Below are positions 24,401 to 31,550 of a stretch of DNA of 37,500 nucleotides, one piece after another. Position numbers and translations under genes: made by a program. Source of the stretch: Cryptomeria japonica (taxonomy: Eukaryota; Streptophyta; Pinopsida; Cupressales; Cupressaceae); the NCBI RefSeq assembly GCF_030272615.1, contig NW_026729165.1, forward strand, positions 67,501 through 105,000, written 5' to 3'. Each line of letters starts with the position of its first letter. Position 1 is the stretch's first letter. The notes under the pieces were generated by a model. That model made no database searches. It was not told the origin of the DNA and saw only the letters and a program-made list of their open reading frames with translations.

Positions 24401-25945
24401 GTTGCACCGTGGCCTGTGTGCTCGGGGCGCCTCGGGTGCGCGCTCGGTGTCGCCCCCGCGCGCGCGGTAGTGCGGGCAGCGCACCCCGGCCCGGCCCGGC
24501 CCCGACGAGAACGCAAACGGGCAAAAGGTTTATTCAAATAGCATTGCGACGCCCGGCGAAAAACTAAAAAAGGGTGCAACACCGGGACTTCCCGGGAGGT
24601 CACCCATCCCAGTACTACTCCGGCCCAAGCGCGCTTAACTGCGGAGTTCTGATGGGATCCGGTGCACTAACGCTGGTATGATCGCACCCGTTATGAGCTT
24701 GTCGCAGTGTGTACTTAGCAAACCGCGACCCACGTGCGAATCCACCCCGGCCACCCACCCCCGTCGAGGTGCACACCCTCCCTCGCGAAGTGCGCCCCGT
24801 TCGCCAAGTGTGAGCCCTGCCCGGGTGCGCGCACCTTGCTAGGGCGTCGGGTGTGCACCCGGCCCGGCCTACGTGCGTGCACCTGGAGGGGGCGTCGTGT
24901 GCGTGCAGTGTCCCGTCTGCAACGCGGTGCCCACACACCACCTCGGGCGCAACGACCTGCGCTCACATGTGGGCCGAGTGCACCTTGGTGCATGTTCGGG
25001 GCGCCTCGGGTGCACGCTCGATCTTGCCCCGGTGCACCAAGGCGCTCGATTTGCCCCGGGTGCGCACTTGGTGCAAGGTGGGCACCCAAAATAGGGATCA
25101 AGCACCAAAACACAAGTTTCGGGATGCAAAATGGGACCCAAGGACCACAAATGCGTTCCAAGACCCATGATGGGTCCACGAGAACAAAAATGTGTTCCGA
25201 GACTTAATAAACAAATATTGGGTTTTAGGAGAAGAAACATGCTCTGATGCCCAAAACGAGAATCGACCCCGAAAAGGCCACAGGCCAAAAGTGGGATGCG
25301 AGACAAAAAAAAATGGGACCCGAGGACCAAAATTGGGTTCCCAGGTCGAAGACAGGGCAACCGGACAAGAAACGACCTCTAAGGCTCGAAATGAGTCCCG
25401 ACGACTAAAACTTGACAAGAAGCACCCATCAGGCACCCAACTCGACACCCATGGGATGCCGACCCACCCGGGCTTCCACCTAGCACACCTTGGCACCCAC
25501 CCACCCTCGCACCCAACCTCGCACCCAACTTAGCACCTTTGAACCCACATTGGCACTCACCCTGACCCTGGCACCTTGGAACCCACATTGGCACTCACCT
25601 TGACCCTGGCACCCACCTTTGCACTCACCTTGGGACCCACCCTGGCTCCCACCTCGGCACCCACCCAGACACCCACCTTGGTTCCTTGGCACCCACCTTG
25701 GATCCTTGGCACCCACCCCGACACCCACCTTGGCACGCAACTTGGCTACTTGCCACCCACCTTGGCTCCTTGACGCCCACCCCGACAACCACCCCGTGAC
25801 CTACCCTGGCTAGGGTTGGTGCACACCCACCCTGGTGCCCACCTTGGCACCCACCCTATGACCCACCTTGGCACGCACCTTAGTACCCACCCCGTTACCC
25901 ACCCTAGGACCCACCCCGTGACCCACCTTGGCCAGGGTGGGTGCA
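21419..25945 (+). repeat. IGS unit A4, right end replaced by expanded CACCC array
   Basis: This unit is colinear with A1 up to GCCAGGGTGGGTGC near 25945. The other A units then continue into CTTGGTGCGCACAACTTGCC, but here the CACCC pattern carries on for another 1.2 kb. The last roughly 1 kb of unit A is therefore absent. It marks the edge of the A/B array nearest the 35S promoter. Confidence 0.93.
24572..24689 (-). rRNA. 5S rRNA: 5S ribosomal RNA gene, copy 4
   Basis: This is identical by eye to the other three, with terminator at 24566-24571 and TAAGTA upstream at -28. It is the copy nearest the Pol I promoters, about 2.7 kb from the first spacer promoter core, which points the opposite way. 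The only nearby difference seen is a G-to-A change around 25048, outside the gene. Confidence 0.98.
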
Positions 25946-27140
25946 CCCACCCTGGTGCCCACCTTGGCACCCACCCATCCTAGCACCCAGCCTGTGACCG
26001 GGCTTGGAACCCAACCTTGCACCCGCACCCGTCTTGGCCAGTGTGGGTGCGCACCCATCCTGGCACCCACGTTGTGACACACCCTTTAACCCACGCACCC
26101 TAGCACCCACGTTGGCACCCACCTTGGAACCCAACCTAGCAACTTGGCACCCACCCCGTGACCCACCTTGGCATCCACCATAGCAGTCGCCGACTTGGCA
26201 CCCACCTCGGCACCCACCTTGACACTTGTGGACCCACCTTGCCACTCACCCTAGCATCGACCCATCCTAGCACCCACCCTGGCACCTTTGCACCCTAGCA
26301 CTCACCCATCCTAGCACCTAACCTGTGACCCACCTTGACACTCACCCTCGCACCCACCTTGGAACCCAACCTAGCACCCACCCACCCTGACACCAACCCT
26401 AGCACCTACCCACCCTTGCACCCACCCTGTGACCCATCTTGGCACCCACCCATCCTACCACTCAACCTATCACCCACCTTCTCACCCACCTTGGCATCCA
26501 CCTTAGCACCCACCCACACTGGCACCTTGGCACCCACCTCGGGCAAGGTGGGTGCACACCCACCCTGGCACCCAATTTAGAACCCACCGAGCATGTTACC
26601 CACCTTGGCACCCACATTGCAGCCCACCCTAGTACCCACCCTATGACCCACATTGGCATCCACACCCTAGCACCCAGGCACCTCGACACCCGCCTTGACA
26701 CCCACCCTAGCACTGAACCTGTGACCCACCTTGGAACTCACCCTAGAACCCACCCACCCTGTGAACCACCTTGGCATCCACCTTAGCACCCACCCACCTT
26801 GGCACCCACTCTAGCACTCACCCATCCTAACACCCAACTTGTTACCCACCTTGGCACCCGCCCTCGCGTCCACCTTGAAACCCACCCTAGCACCCACCCA
26901 CGCAGGAGCCCACCTTGGCACCCAACCTAACACCCACGCATCCTGGCACCCAACTTGTGACCCACCTTGGAACCCACCCTAGTACCCACCTTTGAACCCA
27001 CTATATCACCAACCCACCTTGGCACCCACCCTATGACCCTCTTTGGAATCCACCCTAGCACGCACCCACCCTGGCACCCACCATGGAGCGCACCCTAGCA
27101 CCCACCCACCTCGGCACGCACCTCAACACCCACCTTGGTG
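25487..27140 (+). repeat. Expanded CACCC/CCTTGG simple array
   Basis: About 1.65 kb of CACCCACCTTGG, CACCCACCCTAG, GTGACCCACC and similar phrases. The first 450 bp match the arrays inside A1-A3, and the rest is extra and more variable. C-rich on this strand and G-rich on the other, it is strongly asymmetric. No gene was found. It separates the 5S-bearing A/B array from the Pol I promoter domain. Confidence 0.92.
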
Positions 27141-27328
27141 TGCGCACTGCGCCAACCTCTCAAAGACCCTATGTGGTGCGCTCCAAAGTGTACACCTTTG
27201 GTGCGCTCCAAGGTGCGCACCTTTGGTGCACACCGAGGTGCACACCAAAGTGTGCACCGAGGTGAGCACCAAAGTGCACTCCAGGGTGCACACCAAGGCG
27301 TGCACCTTTGGTGCGGTCAATGCAAACG
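27141..27328 (+). repeat. Truncated promoter unit plus short GTGCACC repeats
   Basis: GCGCCAACCTCTCAAAGACCC (27148-27170) matches the segment that lies downstream of every first-class spacer promoter, but no core precedes it here. About 130 bp of roughly 20-bp GGTGCGCACCTTTGGTGCAC-like repeats follow. This looks like the remnant of a promoter unit cut by the CACCC array. Confidence 0.6.
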
Positions 27329-27399
27329 AATTCGGAAGTTGGGGTCGATGTCCTAATCGCTGCTGCAGACTACACGTATGAGAATCGGACAAATAGCTT

Positions 27400-27409
27400 T
27401 ATATAGGGG
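27400..27409 (+). promoter_or_regulatory. Pol I spacer promoter core 1 (class I)
   Basis: TATATAGGGG matches the plant Pol I start consensus TATATA(A/G)GGGG, where transcription begins within the motif. It is preceded by GAATCGGACAAATAGCTT with one extra T compared with other copies, and by CGGAAGTTGGGGTCGATG at 27333. GTCGACTCCCC follows. Confidence 0.72.
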
Positions 27410-27556
27410 AGGTGTTGCGTTTGATGGGTCGACTCCCCTGGTTGTGTGCACTGCACCAACTTCAAAGACCCTGTCTTGTTTAAGAAGTCAAAAGTTGGGG
27501 TGGATGTCCTAATCATTGCTGCAGTCTACGCATGTATGAGAATCAGACAAATAGCT

Positions 27557-27566
27557 TATATAGGGG
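27557..27566 (+). promoter_or_regulatory. Pol I spacer promoter core 2 (class I)
   Basis: An exact TATATAGGGG with flank AATCAGACAAATAGCT (A for G in the GGAC word) and downstream GGTTGACTCCCC. It lies 157 bp after core 1. Confidence 0.72.
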
Positions 27567-27776
27567 AGGTGTTGCATTCGGTGGGTTGACTCCCCTGGTT
27601 GTGCGCACTGCGCCAACCTCAAAGACCCCGCATAGCAGAAGAAGTCGGAAGTCGGATTTTGGTGAGCACCAAGGCGTGCACCTTTGGTGCGGTCAACGCA
27701 GACGAATTCAGAAGTTGGGGTGGATGTCCTAATCGTTGTTGCAGGCTACACATGTATGAGAATCAGACAAATAGCT

Positions 27777-27786
27777 TATATAGGGG
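27777..27786 (+). promoter_or_regulatory. Pol I spacer promoter core 3 (class I)
   Basis: An exact TATATAGGGG preceded by AATCAGACAAATAGCT, with downstream GGTCAACTCCC. It lies 220 bp after core 2, because a 63-bp GTGCACC-rich insertion precedes its upstream element. Confidence 0.72.
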
Positions 27787-27933
27787 AGGTGTTGGGTTTG
27801 ATGGGTCAACTCCCTTGGTTGTGCGCATTACGCCAACCTCAAAGACCTTGTTTTCGTTAAGAAGTCAAAAGTTGGGGTCAATGTCCTAATGGCTCCTGCA
27901 GGCTACACATGTATGAGAATCGGACAAATAGCT

Positions 27934-27943
27934 TATATAGGGG
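27934..27943 (+). promoter_or_regulatory. Pol I spacer promoter core 4 (class I)
   Basis: An exact TATATAGGGG with AATCGGACAAATAGCT upstream and GGTCGACTCCCC downstream. It lies 157 bp after core 3. Confidence 0.72.
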
Positions 27944-28090
27944 AGGTGTTGGGTTTGATGGGTCGACTCCCCTGGTTGTGCGCATTACGTCAACCTCAAA
28001 GACCTTGTTTTCGTTAAGAAGTCAAAAGTTGGGGTCGATGTCCTAATTGCTCCTGTAGACTACACATGTATGAGAATCAGACAAATAGCT

Positions 28091-28100
28091 TATATAGGGG
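28091..28100 (+). promoter_or_regulatory. Pol I spacer promoter core 5 (class I)
   Basis: An exact TATATAGGGG with AATCAGACAAATAGCT upstream and GGTTGACTCCCC downstream. It lies 157 bp after core 4. Confidence 0.72.
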
Positions 28101-28247
28101 AGGTGTTGGGTTTGATGGGTTGACTCCCCTAGTTGTTCGCATTACACCAACCTCAAAGACCTTGTTTTCGTTTAGAAGCCGAAAGTTGGGGTCGATGTCC
28201 TAATTGCTCCTGCAGGCTACGCATGTATGAGAATCAGACAAATAGCT

Positions 28248-28257
28248 TATATAGGGG
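28248..28257 (+). promoter_or_regulatory. Pol I spacer promoter core 6 (class I)
   Basis: An exact TATATAGGGG with AATCAGACAAATAGCT upstream and GGTCGACTCCCC downstream. It is the last of the 157-bp group and is followed by the 38/52-bp array. Confidence 0.72.
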
Positions 28258-28390
28258 AGGTGTTGGGTTTGATGGGTCGACTCCCCTGGTTGTGCGCATT
28301 GCGCCAACCTCAAAGACCCTGCATTGCGGATGAAGTCGAAAGTCAGAGTTTGGTGTGCTACAAGGTGTGGTCGAAGGTGCTCACCTAGGT

Positions 28391-28999
28391 GTGCACCTTT
28401 GGAGCACAGGAAAAGTGCCCTCCAAAAGTGCGCACCTTTGGAGTGCACAAAAGTGCCCTCCAAAAGTGCGCACCTTTGGAGCGCAGAAAAGTGCCCTCCA
28501 AAAAGTGCCCTCCAAAAGTGCGCACCTTTGGAGCGCAGAAAAGTGCCCTCCAAAAAGTGCCCTCCAAAAGTGCGCACCTTTGGAGCGCAGAAAAGTGCCC
28601 TCCAAAAAGTGCCCTCCAAAAGTGCGCACCTTTGGAGCGCAGAAAAGTGCCCTCCAAAAGTGCGCACCTTTGGAGCGCAGAAAAGTGCCCTCCAAAAAGT
28701 GCCCTCCAAAAGTGCGCACCTTTGGAGCGCAGAAAAGTGCCCTCCAAAAAGTGCCCTCCAAAAGTGCGCACCTTTGGAGCGCAGAAAAGTGCCCTCCAAA
28801 AGTGCGCACCTTTGGAGCGCAGAAAAGTGCCCTCCAAAAAGTGCCCTCCAAAAGTGCGCACCTTTGGAGCGCAGAAAAGTGCCCTCCAAAAAGTGCCCTC
28901 CAAAAGTGCGCACCTTTGGAGCGCAGAAAAGTGCCCTCCAAAAGTGCGCACCTTTGGAGCGCACAAAAGTGCCCTCCAAAAGTGCGCACTTTTGGTGCG
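28391..28999 (+). repeat. 38/52-bp tandem array, GTGCGCACCTTTGGAG units
   Basis: The unit is GTGCGCACCTTTGGAG + CGCAGAAAAGTGCCCTCC + AAAA (38 bp). A longer form has one extra AGTGCCCTCCAAAA 14-mer (52 bp). Distances between successive CCTTTGG words are 39, 38, 52, 52, 52, 38, 52, 52, 38, 52, 52, 38 and 38. The 52-52-38 order repeats as a 142-bp block. It sits between promoter cores 6 and 7. No gene was found; reading frames across it are repeat artefacts. Confidence 0.95.
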
Positions 29000-29102
29000 C
29001 ACCAAGGCGCTGGTTCGGTCGTTGCAGGCGAGTTCGGAAGTTGGGGTCGATGTCCTGAGCGGAGGTGCAAACTACACAGGTGTCGGAATCGGACAAATAG
29101 CT

Positions 29103-29112
29103 TATATAGGGG
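29103..29112 (+). promoter_or_regulatory. Pol I spacer promoter core 7 (class I)
   Basis: An exact TATATAGGGG in 311-bp unit 1, preceded by AATCGGACAAATAGCT and followed by AGGTGTATGCTTCGATGGG and GTCGACTCCCCAGG. Confidence 0.74.
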
Positions 29113-29413
29113 AGGTGTATGCTTCGATGGGTCGACTCCCCAGGTTGAGCGCACCGCGCCAACCTCAAAGACCCTACGGTATGGATGAAGTCGGAAGTTG
29201 GGTCCGATGACCAATTCGATTAGTAGGTATGCTCATGAGGTCGGAATTTGGGTCCGATGACCTGCCATGTGCAGGAAGGCGAATGTTGACACTGTGCGTT
29301 GCAAGGTGCACACCAAGGCGCTGGTGCGGTCTTTTTAGTCGAGTTCGGAAGTTGGGGTCGATGTCCTGATCGGAGGTGCAAGCTACACAGGTGTGGGAAT
29401 CGGACAAATAGCT

Positions 29414-29423
29414 TATATAGGGG
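29414..29423 (+). promoter_or_regulatory. Pol I spacer promoter core 8 (class I)
   Basis: An exact TATATAGGGG in 311-bp unit 2, followed by AGGTGTATGCTTCGTTGGG and GTCGACTCCCCGGG. Confidence 0.74.
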
Positions 29424-29724
29424 AGGTGTATGCTTCGTTGGGTCGACTCCCCGGGTTGAGCGCACCGCGCCAACCTCAAAGACCCTACGGTATGGATGAA
29501 GTCGGAAGTTGGGTCCGATGACCGATTCGATATGTAGGCATACTCGCGAGGTCGGAATTTGGGTCCGATGACCTGCCACGTGCAGGAAGGCGAATGTTGG
29601 CACTGTGCGTTGCAAGGTGCGCACCAAGGCGCTGGTTCGGTCGTTGGAGGCGAGTTCGGAAGTTGGGGTCGATGTCTTGATCGGAGGTGCAAACTACACA
29701 GGTGTGGGAATCGGACAAATAGCT

Positions 29725-29734
29725 TATATAGGGG
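29725..29734 (+). promoter_or_regulatory. Pol I spacer promoter core 9 (class I)
   Basis: An exact TATATAGGGG in 311-bp unit 3, with flanks as in core 8. Confidence 0.74.
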
Positions 29735-30035
29735 AGGTGTATGCTTCGTTGGGTCGACTCCCCGGGTTGAGCGCACCGCGCCAACCTCAAAGACCCTACG
29801 GTATGGATGAAGTCGGAAGTTGGGTCCGATGACCGATTCGATATGTAGGCATACTCGCGAGGTCGGAATTTGGGTCCGATGACCTGCCATGTGCAGGAAG
29901 GCGAATGTTGGGACTGTGCGTCGCAAGGTGCGCACCAAGGCGCTGGTGCCGTCGTTGCAGTCGAGTTCGGAAGTTGGGGTCGATGTCCTGGTCAGAGGTG
30001 CAAACTACACAGGTGTGGGAATCGGACAAATAGCT

Positions 30036-30045
30036 TATATAGGGG
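30036..30045 (+). promoter_or_regulatory. Pol I spacer promoter core 10 (class I)
   Basis: An exact TATATAGGGG in 311-bp unit 4, followed by GTCGACTCCCTGGG. It is the last promoter with the AAATAGC flank. Confidence 0.74.
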
Positions 30046-30210
30046 AGGTGTATGCTTCGATGGGTCGACTCCCTGGGTTGAGCGCACCGCGCCAACCTCA
30101 AAGACCCTACAGTATGGATGAAGTCGGAAGTTGGGTCCGATGACCGATTCGATACGTAGGCATATTGGCGAGGTCTGAATTTGTGTCCGATGACCTGCCA
30201 TGCGCAGGAA

Positions 30211-30465
30211 GGCGGAATTTGGGTCCGATGACCGAGTTGATGGCGTGCCATGCGCAGAAAGGCGGAATTTGGGTCCGATGACCGAGTTGATGTTGATGGC
30301 CCGCCATGCACAGGAAGGCGGAATTTGGGTCCGATGACCGATTTGAAGGCGTGCCATACGCAAAAAGGCGGAGTTTGGGTCCGATGACCGAGTTGATATT
30401 GATGGCCCGCCATGCGCAGGAAGGCGGAATTTGGGTCCGATGACCTGACATACGCATGGAGTCCG
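30211..30465 (+). repeat. Alternating 50/56-bp array, GGCGGAATTTGGGTCCGATGACC
   Basis: Unit starts lie at 30211, 30261, 30317, 30367 and 30423 (steps of 50, 56, 50 and 56). The long form carries an extra six bases (TTGATG-like). Each unit has GTCCGATGACC and a GCCATGCGCAG-like word. The sequence resembles the GTCGGAAGTTGGGTCCGATG segments of the 311-bp unit and the region upstream of each Pol I core. It may act as an enhancer array between spacer and gene-type promoters, by analogy with Xenopus. That role is inferred only. Confidence 0.88.
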
Positions 30466-30580
30466 ACTCGGGGGCCGATGTTCGATTCGATGACTTGCAT
30501 TGTGGGTAAAGTCGGAAGTTGTGGTCTTTGACCCGATTCGATGACCAGACTTCGGCTGCTTGAGAATCGGACAAATAACT

Positions 30581-30590
30581 TATATAGGGG
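30581..30590 (+). promoter_or_regulatory. Pol I promoter core 11 (class II)
   Basis: An exact TATATAGGGG with the class II flank AATCGGACAAATAACT (AAC, where class I has AGC). The upstream element GAAGTCGGAAGTTGTGGTC lies near 30508. The GTCGACTCCCC word is absent; CTCCCCCCGTGCCC and a stem-loop follow instead. Confidence 0.74.
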
Positions 30591-30631
30591 AGGTAGTGTT
30601 CTCGAGCATCCTCCCCCCGTGCCCGTTTATG

Positions 30632-30699
30632 TCGATTGATGCTGGTGCTCGACTGGTTGGAGCGCTCGGATGCAAAAATCTTGCACCAGGATTTATCGA
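30632..30699 (+). other. Conserved post-promoter stem-loop, copy 1
   Basis: Arms 30632-30648 and 30683-30699 (17 nt each) pair with three mismatches in the middle. TCGAT pairs with ATCGA, and TGGTGC pairs with GCACCA. The loop contains GAGCGCTCGGAT. The stem lies about 50 bp after the core, so it would fold in nascent RNA if this promoter fires. Confidence 0.65.
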
Positions 30700-30724
30700 T
30701 TGTGATGGACACGGCAAGTCTCCT

Positions 30725-30882
30725 GATTGCTATGCAGGAGCTCATCGTGAATCTCTATGCGGCCTTGGTATGGACTCGACCTGCGGAATGGTTCGGCAAT
30801 GGTAGTCGCTCCAACACGTCCTTGCAATGGCCACAGAGGTGATTCGACTAGAGCTCCAGTCTAGCTTTTGGGTTGCTTGGCG
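30725..30882 (+). repeat. Post-promoter module, copy 1 (188-bp repeat homologue)
   Basis: This shares with the 188-bp array, in the same order, GATTGCTATGC, CGGCCTTGG, GGCAATGGTAGTCGCTCC, ACACGTCC and CCAGTCTAGCTTTTGGGT. It is diverged, and likely related to the ancestor of the array. Confidence 0.7.
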
Positions 30883-31021
30883 GACTGGTATAGCCGCGAT
30901 CGAGTTCCGGCCATGAACGTTTTAGATAGCTCTTGGGCTTTCTGGGACGGAAGTCGGAAGTTTGGGCTGTTGTCCGATTTGATGACCATTCTTCGGATGT
31001 GTGAGAATCGGACAAATAACT

Positions 31022-31031
31022 TATATAGGGG
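31022..31031 (+). promoter_or_regulatory. Pol I promoter core 12 (class II)
   Basis: An exact TATATAGGGG with AATCGGACAAATAACT upstream. The next bases are GACTGTGTTG, not the usual GAGGTGTTG. An upstream GAAGTCGGAAGTTTGGGC lies near 30950. It lies 441 bp after core 11. Confidence 0.74.
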
Positions 31032-31071
31032 ACTGTGTTGTCTCACGCAGCCCCCTCCGTGCCCCTCTATC

Positions 31072-31140
31072 TCGACCGATGTTGGTGCTTGAAAGGGTTG
31101 GGATCGCTCGGATTTATAAACGTGCACCACCATTTGTCGA
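31072..31140 (+). other. Conserved post-promoter stem-loop, copy 2
   Basis: Arms 31072-31088 and 31124-31140 pair. TCGAC pairs with GTCGA, and TGGTGC pairs with GCACCA, with three mismatches between them. The loop contains ATCGCTCGGAT. Compared with copy 1, one stem pair has changed on both sides (T-A to C-G). Confidence 0.68.
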
Positions 31141-31163
31141 GTGTGAGGGACGCGGCAGGTCTC

Positions 31164-31327
31164 CTAAATGCTATGCGGGCGCTCTCTGAGAATCTCTATC
31201 CGGCCTCGACACAGACTAGTCTTGCTGAATGGTTTGGCACTGGTAGTCGATCCAACACGTCGTTGTTGTGGCCGCCTAGGCGATTCGATTCGAGCCCCCG
31301 TCTAGCTTTTGGGTTGCTTGGCGGATT
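31164..31327 (+). repeat. Post-promoter module, copy 2
   Basis: This has the same order of words as copy 1: AATGCTATGCGG, CGGCCTCG, GGTTTGGCACTGGTAGTCG, CCAACACGTCG, CCGTCTAGCTTTTGGGT. GGCACTGGTAGTCG is identical to the form in the 188-bp repeats. Confidence 0.7.
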
Positions 31328-31373
31328 TTGCCCTATCCGCAAGTGAGCTCGGTCCCTAAACGTTCGAGAAACC

Positions 31374-31430
31374 CGATTGCTATGCGCCGACTCTCTTTCT
31401 TGCGAGCCTCCATCTAGCTTTTGGGTCTCT
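31374..31430 (+). repeat. Partial post-promoter module
   Basis: CGATTGCTATGCGCCGACTC is joined to GAGCCTCCATCTAGCTTTTGGGT. The two ends of the module are present without its GGTAGTCGC middle, as expected from an internal deletion. It lies just upstream of the last promoter element. Confidence 0.6.
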
Positions 31431-31438
31431 ACGGAACG

Positions 31439-31511
31439 GAAGTCGGAATCTGGGACCGTTGTTTGATTCGACGAGGCAGACTACGGTTGTGCGAGAATCG
31501 GACAAATAACT
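31439..31511 (+). promoter_or_regulatory. Upstream element of the last Pol I promoter
   Basis: GAAGTCGGAATCTGGGACCG starts 73 bp before the core, and GAATCGGACAAATAAC lies directly before it. Both words are kept at similar distances in the other promoters. Plant Pol I promoters are known to use sequence upstream of the core. The boundaries are my estimate. Confidence 0.55.
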
Positions 31512-31521
31512 TATATAGGGG
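31512..31521 (+). promoter_or_regulatory. Pol I promoter core 13, likely 35S gene promoter
   Basis: This is the last exact TATATAGGGG in the window and the one nearest the expected 18S gene. It has the class II flank AATCGGACAAATAACT and is followed by GAGGTGTTGACTGG and CTCCCCCGTGCCCC. No further match is seen in the 6 kb to the right, so it is the best candidate for the pre-rRNA start. A promoter beyond the window cannot be excluded. Confidence 0.7.
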
Positions 31522-31550
31522 AGGTGTTGACTGGAGCATTCTCCCCCGTG

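Larger units (their letters stand above)
27329..28330 (+). repeat. Spacer-promoter units of 157 bp (six copies)
   Basis: Six promoter units have cores at 27400, 27557, 27777, 27934, 28091 and 28248. Spacing is 157 bp except for one 220-bp step, which carries 63 extra bp with GGTGAGCACCAAGGCG and GTGCGGTCAACGCAGACG. Each unit reads: CGGAAGTTGGGGTCGATGTCC-like upstream element; GAATC(G/A)GACAAATAGC; core; GGGTCGACTCCCCTGG-like motif; CAACCTCAAAGACC. Confidence 0.85.
29007..30180 (+). repeat. Spacer-promoter units of 311 bp (four copies)
   Basis: Cores at 29103, 29414, 29725 and 30036 are exactly 311 bp apart. Each unit begins GCGCTGGT(T/G)CGGTCG (GCGCTGGTGCCGTCG in unit 4). It has TTCGGAAGTTGGGGTCGATG about 70 bp before the core and GGTCGACTCCC after it, then CCAACCTCAAAGACCC. 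It ends with two GGTCGGAA..GGGTCCGATGACC segments and a GTGCAGGAAGGCGAATGTTG stretch. Units differ by only a few bases. Confidence 0.93.

Noticed and set aside
27421-27435. Mammalian Sal-box-type Pol I terminator (GGTCGAC)
   Set aside because: Only the first seven bases match, and the rest (TCCCC) does not. Plants are not known to use this box. The word also lies just after promoters, not after 26S.
28200-29188. Frames of 200-320 codons over the 38/52-bp array
   Set aside because: They are present on both strands and several frames, consisting only of translated short repeats.
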